DNA of 64,000 bases from Costus lasius (Eukaryota > Streptophyta > Magnoliopsida > Zingiberales > Costaceae): positions 13,112,501-13,176,500 of the forward strand of contig CM050447.1 of NCBI GenBank assembly GCA_027563935.2. The letters are read 5' to 3'. The first letter of the stretch is position 1. Each line of letters opens with the position of its first letter. Both the position numbers and the translations under genes were made by a program. Under the pieces are notes generated by a model. The model was not told the DNA's origin, searched no databases, and saw only the letters and a program-made list of their open reading frames with translations. This document shows positions 13,101 to 22,881 of the stretch, piece after piece.

Positions 13101-13298
13101 CAGGTCAAGAAGCATTTGAGGCCTAAGCTGCTTAACAGGCTTGGACAAAATTCTAATTTTTTATCCTCACATGAGCAACTCAGTAAGGTGGCCAAATTCC
13201 AACTGAAAGATATTGCACGCCGCTTGCCGAGAGGGGCAGCTGGCGTGAAGTTGGGATGGCAGCCTGCGGCTGGCGCATGGAAAAAATTTTCGCAGTAG
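13101..13298 (+). CDS. Exon-like open reading frame of unknown identity
   Basis: A splice-acceptor-like sequence (AATTCTTCAG) precedes an open frame reading VKKHLRPKLLNRLGQNS through GVKLGWQPAAGAW and ending at a TAG near the boundary of the 3' LTR of element A. Its codon composition is markedly less AT-rich than the flanking DNA, which suggests it was once coding. I do not recognise the protein. No upstream exon is evident. It may be a remnant exon of a gene cut by the LTR insertion. The opposite strand is also open here, so the coding strand is not certain. Confidence 0.3.
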   Translation, partial: QVKKHLRPKLLNRLGQNSNFLSSHEQLSKVAKFQLKDIARRLPRGAAGVKLGWQPAAGAWKKFSQ

Positions 13299-14955
13299 GA
13301 TAGGAGCCGCAAATGTACGATCTATCGAAGTAGTAAATAATATCGTTCCCATAGGGAGCAGGTGTCAAGTACCGACCTTAAGTGTCATTGAAAGCTAGAT
13401 GGTTCAGACTCAAAATAAAAGAATTACTTTAAAACTAAATTATCTAAATTATCGAACCAAGAAGTCAACGACTTTAAGGGAAGACTACAGTTTAAAAAGT
13501 GTTCGGAACTTCAGATTTCACCGCGTTGAATTCATTAGACGTAAAACATTGAATCTAATTAAATTAAAACAAACGGATCTCCTTCTCTCGAGGCTCAATC
13601 CTACAGTAAATAACTTAAGACGATCTTTCCTATGGTAGGATTACCTTCTCTCGAAGCGTAATCCGATGTCTAGTATAAGCTAATTTCCTACTCTCGTAGC
13701 AAAGTTAACCTAAGAGACCCATTAGGCTCTATAAAATTTCGTAAATCCTTGAGTGACGTCGAACGACTCTCGTAATTCTAGTCACAAGTTTAAATGAGAA
13801 CGATCGAGTGTTACGATTCACCTCTCGGTACTTCTCGTAACACTTAACACATATAAATATTTGGCCACAACATAAATACGCAATAAGTGCAATTTATTTA
13901 AATAAGTCAAATTACATAAAATAACACTGAGATTCATTAGAAAATTGTTTTACACGTGGAAATATGTTCAACGAGCTACGCCCAAGTTTCGAACTAAGGT
14001 TTTACGCTAAGAAACACATAGTTACTCAATGAAAACCCAAGAAAATACAACCAAAAGTTAGGGAAATTACAGAATAAGGGTAGGAGACGACGAATCTTCA
14101 GTCCTCTCTCGAAAGCCCCAAAGAATCCAGTCGAATCAAGCCCTCGAATGCAAAAATCGTCCAACTTTCGCCCTAGTCGCGTTCTTCACGAGTTCGACCA
14201 ACGTAACCGCCTAAAAATCTCGATTATATACTTCAAACGAAGCTTTGGACGGTTAGGAAGGTTGATTGGGAGTTTCCCCCAATTTCTAAGCATCTAGAGT
14301 GTCGAATTTGATGAAAAACGGACGAAGGGTCACGATCTGCGGAAGCGATCACGGGCGTGATCGCCGTCACGGCCAGGCCGTGACGAGTTCTGGATGCCGC
14401 AATGAAGTAATCACGACCGTGATGCTTATCACGGGCAGGCCGTGATGATGTCGTAAAATATCTGGAAACTGAACACGGCCGTGCATCTGGACACGGGCAT
14501 GCCGTGCTTGGCGCGAAAATTTCTGGAATGCCCGAACACGGGCGTGCGCATGGCGATGACGGCTTCGGCAGAATTTTGATTTCCTGTCGAACACGGTCGT
14601 GACGGTTATCACGACCCGGCCGTGTTCTCCTCATTACATGAAGATTCTGATGCCGCGATGAACACGGCCGTGTGACTGTAAGCACGGCCAGGCCGTGTTC
14701 AGCATATATAAGTCCAAAAATTCCCTAAAATTTCTTGTGTGATGCTTGAAATGTGTTGAACTTTCCTATACCTTCATATCTTCAAAATATCTTCGAAAAT
14801 CTAAGGAAATAACCTGCATTTCATAGAAAATCGAAAAAGAGTGAAGATTCTGAACTTTACAAGGAAAAATGCCAAATTAAGTGATAAAACAAGATTAAAA
14901 GCCTGAAAAGATTATATAAATGATACTTTAAATCATATAGAAATAACACCCATCA
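13278..14955 (-). mobile_element. 3' LTR of Athila-type element A
   Basis: On the minus strand the LTR starts TGATGGGTGTTATTTC at 14955. The sequence just before it ends in AAGGACAAGCAAGATTTTAA, a phrase that also precedes the 3' LTRs of B and C. It ends near CATTTGCGGCTCC, matching the GTGCACTTGCGG end of the other LTRs. The exact lower boundary is uncertain (13278-13300), because the terminal CA is not clear and no partner LTR survives. Between 14335 and 14700 it carries a roughly 65-bp repeat built on CACGGCCGTG-type palindromes. Confidence 0.75.
14335..14700. repeat. Palindrome array in LTR A (CACGGCCGTG type)
   Basis: About five units each contain a pair of self-complementary motifs, for example CACGGCCGTG, CACGGGCATGCCGTG and CACGGCCAGGCCGTG. 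Short spacers such as TTCTGGATGCCGC separate them. Arms are conserved between units, while the centre and the spacers vary. Confidence 0.9.
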
Positions 14956-16187
14956 AAATATCACAGACTTAAAATCTTGCTTGTCCTTAAGCAAAACTAG
15001 CTAGAAACCAAAGGATAATGAAAGGAGGACGTTCTAAAACTAAAGCACTTACTAAGCAGAATTTACCATTACACCCAACCTTAACCTTAGAAGAAAATGA
15101 GATACATTTAATACTGAAAACAGAAATCAATTCGATAGGTTGTACCTCAACATCTGAACAAGGATTAAGCACTATGCATACTACAACTAAACATTATTAT
15201 CTATTCCTGCTGAAATAACCCAACTAAGCAGAATTTACCGGGATGTATTTATCTCAATATTGTAAGCATGGAACCATGAAATATCATCGGTTGGCTCAAG
15301 TTACTTCCCTGAACTAACTTGACACCTTATGACGCGAAGGACAAACATTTGTGATGAATGCACCCCCGGTACTTAGTTAACAAGTAAATTCAGAGTGTGT
15401 ACACCACATAATGTACAAAAACTCATTTCTTCACCCTAAAGTAGAAGAAAGCGGAGTTTTTCACTCTTCCCAACCTCTTCTTTTCATTTCATGACCCTTT
15501 ATTCTTTTTTTTTATAAGTCGTTGACAGTGCCAAGTGGAATGAAACCTTTGGATTCATCTGCACATCTGCACTTAGGTACCACTGCCCCTTATTGTCATT
15601 CGTTTTTTTTTTTGCCTTTTAACATCCATAGTATCTCCTTTTCAAATGGGTCAATGAAAGGAATACAATAATGAAGTCAAAGTATGTAATTATGCAACTA
15701 AATCAGAAGGAAAGGTTACCTATTGAATACCATTCATGCTACAGTAGAAATCATATTCAATTATAATCTACAAGTTAGGTAGCAGTGTAAAAGTAAGTCA
15801 AAATAAGAAGATCTTTAACAGAAGAAAAATCATACTTCCATGCCACGATGGTAACTTGGACTAGCTTGATAATTCAGACAAGATAAGATAACATAAGCAT
15901 CACAGACTTAGAATCTCAGTGTAAAACATAACGAAACACATGCATTAAAAGACAAACCAATTACCACTAACACAAACAATGTAACGAAACACATGCATAA
16001 AAAGACAAACCAATTACCACTAAAACAAACAATAGTACTAACACAAGTACATAAACTCATAAGCACAAACACTAACAAAAGAGGGAGAAACCCTCTACCC
16101 ACAGCAGAGAACTGCATAGTCTCCTATGCAGCTCAAAAATACAGAAAATAGCATGAAAAAGGAAAACAACTTACTAAAGAGGCAAAA
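14956..16187 (-). other. Element A, region between downstream ORF and 3' LTR
   Basis: A non-coding 3' internal region that contains a 53-bp tandem duplication (15929-16034) and short poly-T tracts. Just outside the LTR is the conserved AAGGACAAGCAAGATTTTAA phrase on the minus strand. I see no envelope, reverse transcriptase or integrase coding sequence. Confidence 0.7.
15929..16034. repeat. 53-bp tandem duplication
   Basis: Two adjacent copies contain ACGAAACACATGCAT and CAAACCAATTACCACTAA, with a few single-base differences. Confidence 0.9.
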
Positions 16188-17420
16188 TCACGTGGGGCCA
16201 AAGTTCATACGCTGCAGCATCTCCTGAATAGTGCAATGGTCCTCGGCTTGCACCCGGCCCTGACGGGCTATCTCCTCCTCCATGTCAGTCTGGCGTCGTA
16301 TAAGATCTTTGATCTCAAGGCGCTACTCATGCTGGTCCTCTCAAATCGCTTTAAGATAACTCTCAATGTTGGCATAGGCGTTCGCGGTGGACGCTGAAGA
16401 AGACGGCACGGCGTGCCTGAAGGTACGGAAGGAAGGAGAGGGTGGTGCAGTGTCCATGGGGACATCATCATCTGGCACGGGCAGCATATGCCAGTTCGGC
16501 CGCTCTCGGTCGGAGTTGCGCGCGGGGTGCTGTAGCAGCATCGTGAAGTCGCTCTCGCGAAAGAGGAGGCTGAAGGCGTCACCCTCACGAGAGACCATCC
16601 TCATCGCTTGGCACGACTCCATATCAATGCGCGAGCCACCCCTCGCCTGCTCCAACCCATAAGGCTGGACACCCAAGGCTACGACGATAAGAATAATAAG
16701 GCCAAGAGAAGCTATAACCCCCTTCTGGGCACTAGCTAACTTCTGCAATTGTTTAATGAGATAAAAAGTTGTATTTAACTTGCAGGAATGTACCATAGAC
16801 TAGAGGAAGAGCAACTCGGTGGCGCGCACAATGCCATCGCTCTCGCCACGCGCGAAGATAGTGTGCGCCAATACTCGATGCACGTAGCGGAAGCAAGGAT
16901 TGCTGACGTGGCTGGCTCGGGCTGTCCGTGAGACATATGAATGCTCCCCCTTGATAGCCATCCAGAAAGCCTGATCACCATACTCGGCCGGAGCTAATCG
17001 AGAGCCGTCCGCCAGAAAACCAAAGATTTGGTTAAGCTGCAACAGCGTGAGAGTTCGCTCCTGGTTCGCTAGCTAGAAGGATATGGTGCCATCGTGATCA
17101 TCGGCATGAATGTTCACGTCGACCGCGAGGGACGACATGAACTCAAGGGTGATAGGCACATATGTCGCCGGTGTCGTCCGAAAAAACTGCTCCCACCCTA
17201 TCTGCTGGAACATCCATAAGACGTCATCGTGGAGCCCCAGCATCTGGAGAGTACTGTGATCAAGATAGCAGGTATTAATAACCCGTTGAGACTCCAGTAA
17301 GTTATAACGCGCCTTCTGCGCGGCATCCCGGAATATAATCCCATATTCATTCGGCTCCTCCTCCACAGCCGGACGCTTGGAGGTAGACTTCCGGGCTATC
17401 GCCTTCCTTCGACCGGACAT
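16188..17420 (-). pseudogene. Athila-type downstream ORF (position of the env-like gene), broken
   Basis: The frame starts MSGRRKAIARKSTSKRP and contains YGIIFRDAAQKARYN, LHDDVLWMFQQIGWEQFF, TYVPITLEFMSSL, HADDHDG, LNQIFGFLADG and AFWMAIKGEHSY. These are features of the ORF that Athila-lineage Ty3/gypsy elements carry between pol and the 3' LTR. The C-terminal part is Glu/Gln-rich and coiled-coil-like, ending NFGPT. Four in-frame stops interrupt one otherwise continuous frame: 17073-17075 (TAG), 16800-16802 (TAG), 16341-16343 (TGA) and one TAG about 15-20 bases further down. No frameshift is needed to follow it. An upstream Met at 17513 extends the frame, but MSGRRK is the likelier start. The function of this ORF family is not established. 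Confidence 0.75.
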
Positions 17421-18485
17421 GATGAAGAGAAAGCCAGAGAAAAACTGGTGGAGATGAAGAGAAAACCAACTTCCGCCGGAGAAATCCGGCGAGGTGGCGG
17501 CGGAATCCGGCAAGGGGCGTTAGGGGCTGACGGCGCTGGCAAAAATGAAGCAGCAGCTGGAGATGGCAGAAGAGAGCGTAAGAAGGCGGAGGAGCAGCGG
17601 CGGTGGCCGGAAAAGAGAACTGGCAGCGGCTGAAAGGTTGGATCTCAGAACTAGGAGTGGAATCTCGCAGATCTGGAAAACTGGAGGCGCCAGAGGGTGA
17701 AGGGAACTGGCGGCCGGCAATGTGGAAGCTCAGAGCACAGTCAGCGGCGAGATACAGCGGAAAATGGAGAAACACGGCTGTAGGCGACGAAATACGGCGA
17801 CCAGCGGAAACACGCCCAGAAAACCAGATCTGGGTGCCGTCGAGAAGCTGAGAGCATCTAGGAAGCCTCGGACGGCGGCGGAGCAGAGTTCAAGCGAAGG
17901 TGGAGGCCTGAAAATGCAGAGAAGTGGCGGCGGCGGCTCAAGCACGGGCGTGAACCCTAGGGTTCCGCCTCGGCGAGCTTTTATATGCAGAAAAGGCGAA
18001 CGCAAGCACGGCCGTGTCTAGATGCACGGCTTAGCCGTGACTAGCCCGGCCCTGAAATGGCTTCACAAGCACGCCCGTGTCTATAATTACAACCAACCCG
18101 TGTTCACCTCGGCGCAAATCGGCCTGATCATGTTCACGCCCGTGACGATTATCACGGCATGCCCGTGATCACTTCAGCAAGCTCTGCTGGAAAACTACGA
18201 GCTGATCACGGCCGTGAACGACTCGGCAATAAGCAAAAAGTTCCTGAAAAATTGTCAAAAAATGCTATCATTAGTAAAATGCTTTTCAATGTATAAAATC
18301 ATAAAAATTATGTCATGGAATATCACAAAAGTTATCAAAATAAAAATAACAATCTAACTAAACAAACAACAATAACAACAAACGAAGTCTGTCCATCAAC
18401 ACAACATAATAAAAGATAAATACTTGGGGTGCCTCCCAAGCAGCGTTGGTTTAAGGTCAATAGCTTGACCAATGTCTGTGCTCAA
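17421..18485 (-). other. Element A, spacer between gag-pro ORF and downstream ORF, with palindrome motifs
   Basis: At the 18490-18430 end the minus strand contains CTTGGGAGGCACCCCAAG, which has a counterpart GGGAGGCAACCCAA in element B at about 22637. From 18000 to 18230 there are further CACGGCCGTG and CACGCCCGTG motifs like those in the LTR of A. The 17500-18000 part is GC-rich. Its many overlapping open frames are composition artefacts. Confidence 0.65.
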
Positions 18486-18928
18486 TCATGGCACATCTAG
18501 TGGATTAGAGGCCGAAGAGGTGGCAGGTAAACGCCCCTTTCTTCTTCGCCTAAAAGTAACACCTATTGAGATAAGCAGCAGTAATAATAGGTGTACATAG
18601 GTCAATGTCTTAAAATCATGCAAAATAAAAATGTGTTTAAGTTCACTATCTGTCTTCTTGAAAAATAATAAATGTTCCTCTTTAACCCCAACATGAAAAA
18701 TCATAGTGCAACCAGAATCAGGGTCCGTATCAAATAAGTCATCCAGAATGGTCCATTCATCCCTTATATGTGAAGCACATGCGGCCATGTCTGTGCAAAA
18801 GTGGGATGCAAGACAATCCCACTTAGCCTTTGAACACATTGTAAGCGCAGGTACTGTCTCTACGTTACAGCATGAGCCTAAAAAAGAAGGACCTGGCATA
18901 TCAATAGATAAATAAAAATCTAAAATAG
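18486..18928 (-). pseudogene. Element A gag-pro ORF, C-terminal exon-like segment after the protease
   Basis: This is the continuation of the protease frame at 27339-27748. If B and one TATCA copy are removed, the protease reading frame passes directly into this segment without a shift. It encodes about 140 residues: a cysteine-containing stretch (GPSFLGSCCNVE), a middle part and then a hydrophobic run (YVHLLLLLLISIGVTF) followed by RRRRKGR. It ends NPLDVP at a stop. The hydrophobic segment followed by a basic cluster looks like a membrane anchor. No reverse transcriptase, RNase H or integrase motif appears. The role of this tail is unknown. Confidence 0.6.
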
Positions 18929-18933
18929 TATCA

Positions 18934-20423
18934 TGATACCTTACAATTTAGTAGTGATTTTTACTGATATTCCATGATTAATTTGAGCTTATTTGAATAC
19001 TTTTACACACCTTTAAGACTTATTTAGTTAAAAACTTTAGAATCTTCACTTTTCGTCTATCTTATTGAATTTCAGGTAAAATCACCCAGTTTTGAAGTCT
19101 TTTTGAATAATCTAAGAGCATGGGGTGATTCCTTATGAGAAGACGAAGCTGCCCGTAAAATTTGAGCATAATCGGAGCTTTTTCTGGACTTCACGGCCAA
19201 GTGGGTTCACCAGTGATCTCGCCGAAGGACGTAATTCAGCGCGTGCGTCACTGCCTGGTGAACCCGGCGGGGTTCACCGATGATATCAAAGGTTAAATCT
19301 GCTGCACACTTCACTGGCACGGGGTTCACCTGTGATTATTTCGCAACAAATCTGCGCCGAGCACTTCACCACCTGGTGAACCCCGCGGGGTTCACCCGTG
19401 ATGCTGTCTGGACAGCCCGATAGACACTCGGTTTTTCGCTGATTTCAGGCCCGGTTCAAGTCCAAATTTAGCAAGTGGGGATTCTATGGAAAGCTGATTC
19501 GAAGAAGAGGGCAAGGAACATAAAAGCCCTAATTCTCGTGCCATATTGGGGGAGCAATCAGGCGACGAAGCGGCTGGGGCGGAAGAACACGGCGATTCGG
19601 CGACTTCGATCGAATTTCTGGAGATTCGATCATCAGAACCTTGTGATCCTTGATTATTTCTTTCGGTTCATCATCTCTTCCCTCTTAGAAACCTTTTCCT
19701 GTGATTTTCTTATGTTTAAAGAGAGGATTTTGAGCGTTGTGACGATGGTTGTAGCGTAAACCTATTTTCAGGGCTAGGTTGAAGCCCTTTGACGATTTTC
19801 GTTTGCAACTCATGTATTAACTTTGCTATTTGGACCATATCTTAAGCATATTTTACTTGATGTACTTATTTCTTGATTTGTACTCTGGCCAAGTATTATC
19901 ATGTCATAGTTGTTACGGTTCATTACGAGAGTAGGACTGTAACGACCGAACCTCTTTGTGAATCTTGTGAAGACTCGACACGAAAGTGCTTGTTCTTCGC
20001 TCGAGGGTTCATAATCTACCATGGAACCCATTGGGTTTGTCTAGAACGATCCACCGCTAAAGTAGGAGATGTTCTGGGCAAATATCGGGGTGTACACTCG
20101 AAAGAGGGCACCTTGTACCCTAGGGTAGATTCCTTATGCATATCTATAAATCCAAATAACTGTTATTTATTTATTAGCGCAAATAAAATCGTCAGAGTGG
20201 TGGAAACCCTTGCCCTGATATTCTCTCTCATATATTTTTCCTACTGTAGTTGTTTGATTTCTTGTTTACTGTTTTGCTTAGTTTTAGTTTTCAACTTCTA
20301 AAAACCATGATTTGATCAGCTTAGATTCCAAGAATTAGATTTTCTAGTACTCACCTTGTTCCCTGTGGGAGATGATATCTTTTATATTACTTCGACATTT
20401 CCGTGCACTTGCGGATAGTGTCA
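18934..20423 (+). repeat. 5' LTR of element B
   Basis: This 1490-bp TG...CA repeat ends TTTCCGTGCACTTGCGGATAG followed by TGTCA. It holds the palindrome array at 19190-19410, where two of the units are damaged. The 3' LTR is longer because one unit has been lost here. A duplicated ORF (142 aa at 19873 and at 26783) in both LTRs is probably fortuitous. Confidence 0.92.
19190..19410. repeat. Palindrome array in 5' LTR of B (GGTGAACCCC/GGGGTTCACC type)
   Basis: Units consist of GGTGAACCCC, two variable bases and GGGGTTCACC, then CCGTGAT or a variant, with spacers of about 40-50 bp. Intact arms are seen near 19256 and 19375. Near 19200 and 19315 only half-palindromes remain. Confidence 0.9.
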
Positions 20424-20429
20424 AGTTTT

Positions 20430-20512
20430 TGGCGCCGTTGCCGGGGATTAGTCCTACGTACACGCCAAACAACTTGGGATACAACATGTTTTTGGCACCG
20501 TTGCCGGGGAAT
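20430..20512 (+). promoter_or_regulatory. Primer-binding site of element B and a second PBS-like copy
   Basis: TGGCGCCGTTGCCGGGGAT begins at 20430, six bases after the LTR. TGGCACCGTTGCCGGGGAA begins at 20493, 63 bp downstream, and differs at one internal base and at the last base. Only the first has the perfect tRNA-Asp complement and canonical spacing. Confidence 0.85.
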
Positions 20513-20653
20513 AACGGTTGATATTAGCGTACTTATAAGGACTGGTAGACTAAGCTTTAGTTAGTTTTTCTTTTCTTTCTTTATTTTTGTTTCACATTGC
20601 TTTTTGCTTGTGTTAATTGCTTTGAACTTCTTAATTGAGTCTGACAGATTTTT

Positions 20654-22249
20654 ATGCAAAGAAGTTTCAGGGCAGGACCACTATTCGAAATCGATCTTGA
20701 GATAGAACGGACCTTCAGACAAAGAAGAAAGCTTAATCAAACTCAACAAAAGGAAGGTCAAGGACAGATGGAACACCTACACATTGACATAGAGAATGAA
20801 CCAGCGCCTCAACCTGTGAACCACAACAATGCTAGAACACTGCGAGAATACGCAACACCTTTTACACATGAGTTTCAATCAGGAATAGTTAGGCCTAGTG
20901 TCGAGGCCAATAATTTTGAAATTAAACCTGCATTACTTTCCATCATACAACATAATCAATTCGGTGGTTCTCCTCTTGAGGACCCAAATATGCACTTGTC
21001 TATATTTTTAGAATATTGCGATATGTTAAAGATTAATGGAGCTACTTCTGATGCTATCAGGTTACGCTTGTTCCCATTCTCTCTAAGGGACAGAGCAAGG
21101 GCATGGCTCCACACGATCCCCTCAGCTTCAATACGGACATGGGATGAACTGTCTCAAGCTTTCCTCTCGAAGTATTTCCCTCCTTCAAAGACAATCCACA
21201 TCAGAAATCAGATAACGAGCTTTATGCAAAAGGATGGAGAGTCTTTATACGAAGCCTGGGAAAGATTTAGAGAGCTTCAAAGATTATGTCCGCACCATGG
21301 GATTGAGACTTGGGTCCTAGTACACACGTTCTACATGGGATTGGAATACAATACTAGACTCACAGTCGATGCAGCTACTGGAGGATCGGGACTGATGATC
21401 AAAATACCTGAAGATGCTATAAGCCTCCTGGAGGACATGGCACTGAACTATCATCAATGGAATCCAGAGCGAGGTACACTTTCCAAGAAAGTAGGTAAAT
21501 TCGATCTTGATTTATTAACTGCTCTCGCTGCGAAGGTAGACAATCTAACTCAGAAATTTGATTCATGGTCTGTTAATTCTTTGGACACTAATTCATTATC
21601 TTGTGAGTTGTGTGGCGTTGCAGATCATGCAGGTGCTGAGTGCCGAGTGGGAGATGGGCAGGTAGTCCAAGGTCAGCCTGAACATCTGAATGCAGTTGGA
21701 AATATGAACTCCATGAACAATCCTTATTCCAACTATTATAATCTTGGCTGGTGCAACCACATGAACTTTTCCTACCGGACCACGCAGCCTATACAACCAG
21801 GGCAAGTGCCACCACAAGTTCAACCACAGCAAGGGAACTTCAGGCCGCCACAACAAGAAAATTACAGGCAGCCACCTGGGTTCCAACAGAGAAATTACAA
21901 TCCTCCCCCTCAACAAGAAAATTACAATCCTCCTCCAAGACCGGCCCAGGACTCTCAACTGAGTAAGCAGATAGAAGGGCTGACTGACATGATGAAACTG
22001 ATGATGACGAGGATGGACTCCTTGGAACGCATAATAAAATGTTGGAGAGCCAGCTTGCACAACAGGCTAGCTCATCCTTTAGAGCGCCAGGGAAGCTTCC
22101 ATCACAGCCGGAAGTTAACCCGAGGGAATATTGCAATGCAATCTCCACTCGGAGCGGCAAATAACTTGAGGAGCCTAGGATGCCTGCACATGACACTGAG
22201 ATTAAATCTCCTGAGACACTTCAACTTGAACAATCAAAAGAGAAGATAG
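20654..22249 (+). pseudogene. Element B gag, frameshifted near its C-terminus
   Basis: The protein matches the retrotransposon gag family. Seen are LSIFLEYCDMLKINGA, RLFPFSLRDRARAWL, WDELSQAFLSKYFPPSKT and ESLYEAWERFRELQRLCP. A CELC-X4-H-X4-C zinc-knuckle-like motif follows at about residues 317-328. Then comes a Gln/Pro-rich region with tandem QQENYNPPP-like repeats. Gag forms the particle and binds element RNA. From about 22032 the natural frame continues in a different frame (CNAIS, GKLPSQPE), so a single-base indel lies near 22030. That frame then meets a TAA at 22162-22164. The long ORF therefore ends in unrelated residues and the element cannot make an intact gag. Confidence 0.85.
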
Positions 22250-22596
22250 AACATGAGAAACCACTTCAGGATATATCTTATTTTGTAGGATCTTGTCATA
22301 AGGTTGATGTTGTTGAGGAAGTGGTTAACCAAGAAGTGATTAGTGAATTGTTTGTGGATCCTATAAAAATCTATTTTGCAGCTGAAGATGAGGTGAAGGA
22401 TAATGAGGAAGCTGAAGCTTTTGTGAAACTCTTTGATTCAACTGAACTAGTCAACTTGAGGAAGGTACAATTTGAAAATTTGCATAAGGAAACAACCAAG
22501 GTAACTGATGAAGGTAAAGTAAGCTTGAAATCATTTTCTGACCCTTCAAGGTATGAACCACTTGGTAATTTCATCTTCATTCTGATTTATGAATAA
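22165..22596 (+). pseudogene. Element B post-gag frame
   Basis: The frame runs from the TAA to the stop at 22596 and is acidic (EEVVNQEVISELF, AEDEVKDNEEAEAF). It has no protease DLGAS motif or polymerase motif. It directly precedes the Athila-typical GGGAGGCAACCCAA phrase (about 22637). This is what would remain if protease-RT-integrase had been deleted. It may instead be a family-specific tail analogous to the post-protease tail of element A. Confidence 0.55.
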
Positions 22597-22881
22597 TACT
22601 TCTATGGTCGAGCTATTGACCTAAAACTAGCGCTCTTGGGAGGCAACCCAATTTCTATCGTTGCTTTCATTTTCTTTCTGTTACATTAGATGTCATTTAG
22701 TTTTTAGTTTACCATCATTGAGTACTCTACTCTCTCGCTTGTCTAGTTTATTTTAGGAGATTTTAATCTTGTTATACACTGATTAGAGTTTTATTCTTGT
22801 GATGCAGATGCGCAATGCGGACAGGAGATTTTTGCTAGATTTTTACTGCAGCTCAGTGCACCTCACGGCCAGGTGAACCCG

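Noticed and set aside
14233..14685. 150-aa ORF rich in Arg/Pro over the LTR A palindromes
   Set aside because: Open frame produced by GC-rich repeats; composition follows the palindrome units.
14335..14700. Palindrome array considered as a CRISPR or terminator series
   Set aside because: It lies in an LTR, spacers are related to each other, and equivalent arrays occur in other LTRs.
17347..18021. Several GC-rich ORFs on both strands in element A
   Set aside because: All six frames are open because of composition, and the region lies in the spacer upstream of the downstream ORF.
19873..20301. 142-aa ORF present in both LTRs of element B (also 26783-27211)
   Set aside because: Its conservation follows from LTR duplication, it has no recognisable domain, and related LTRs C, D and E do not preserve it.
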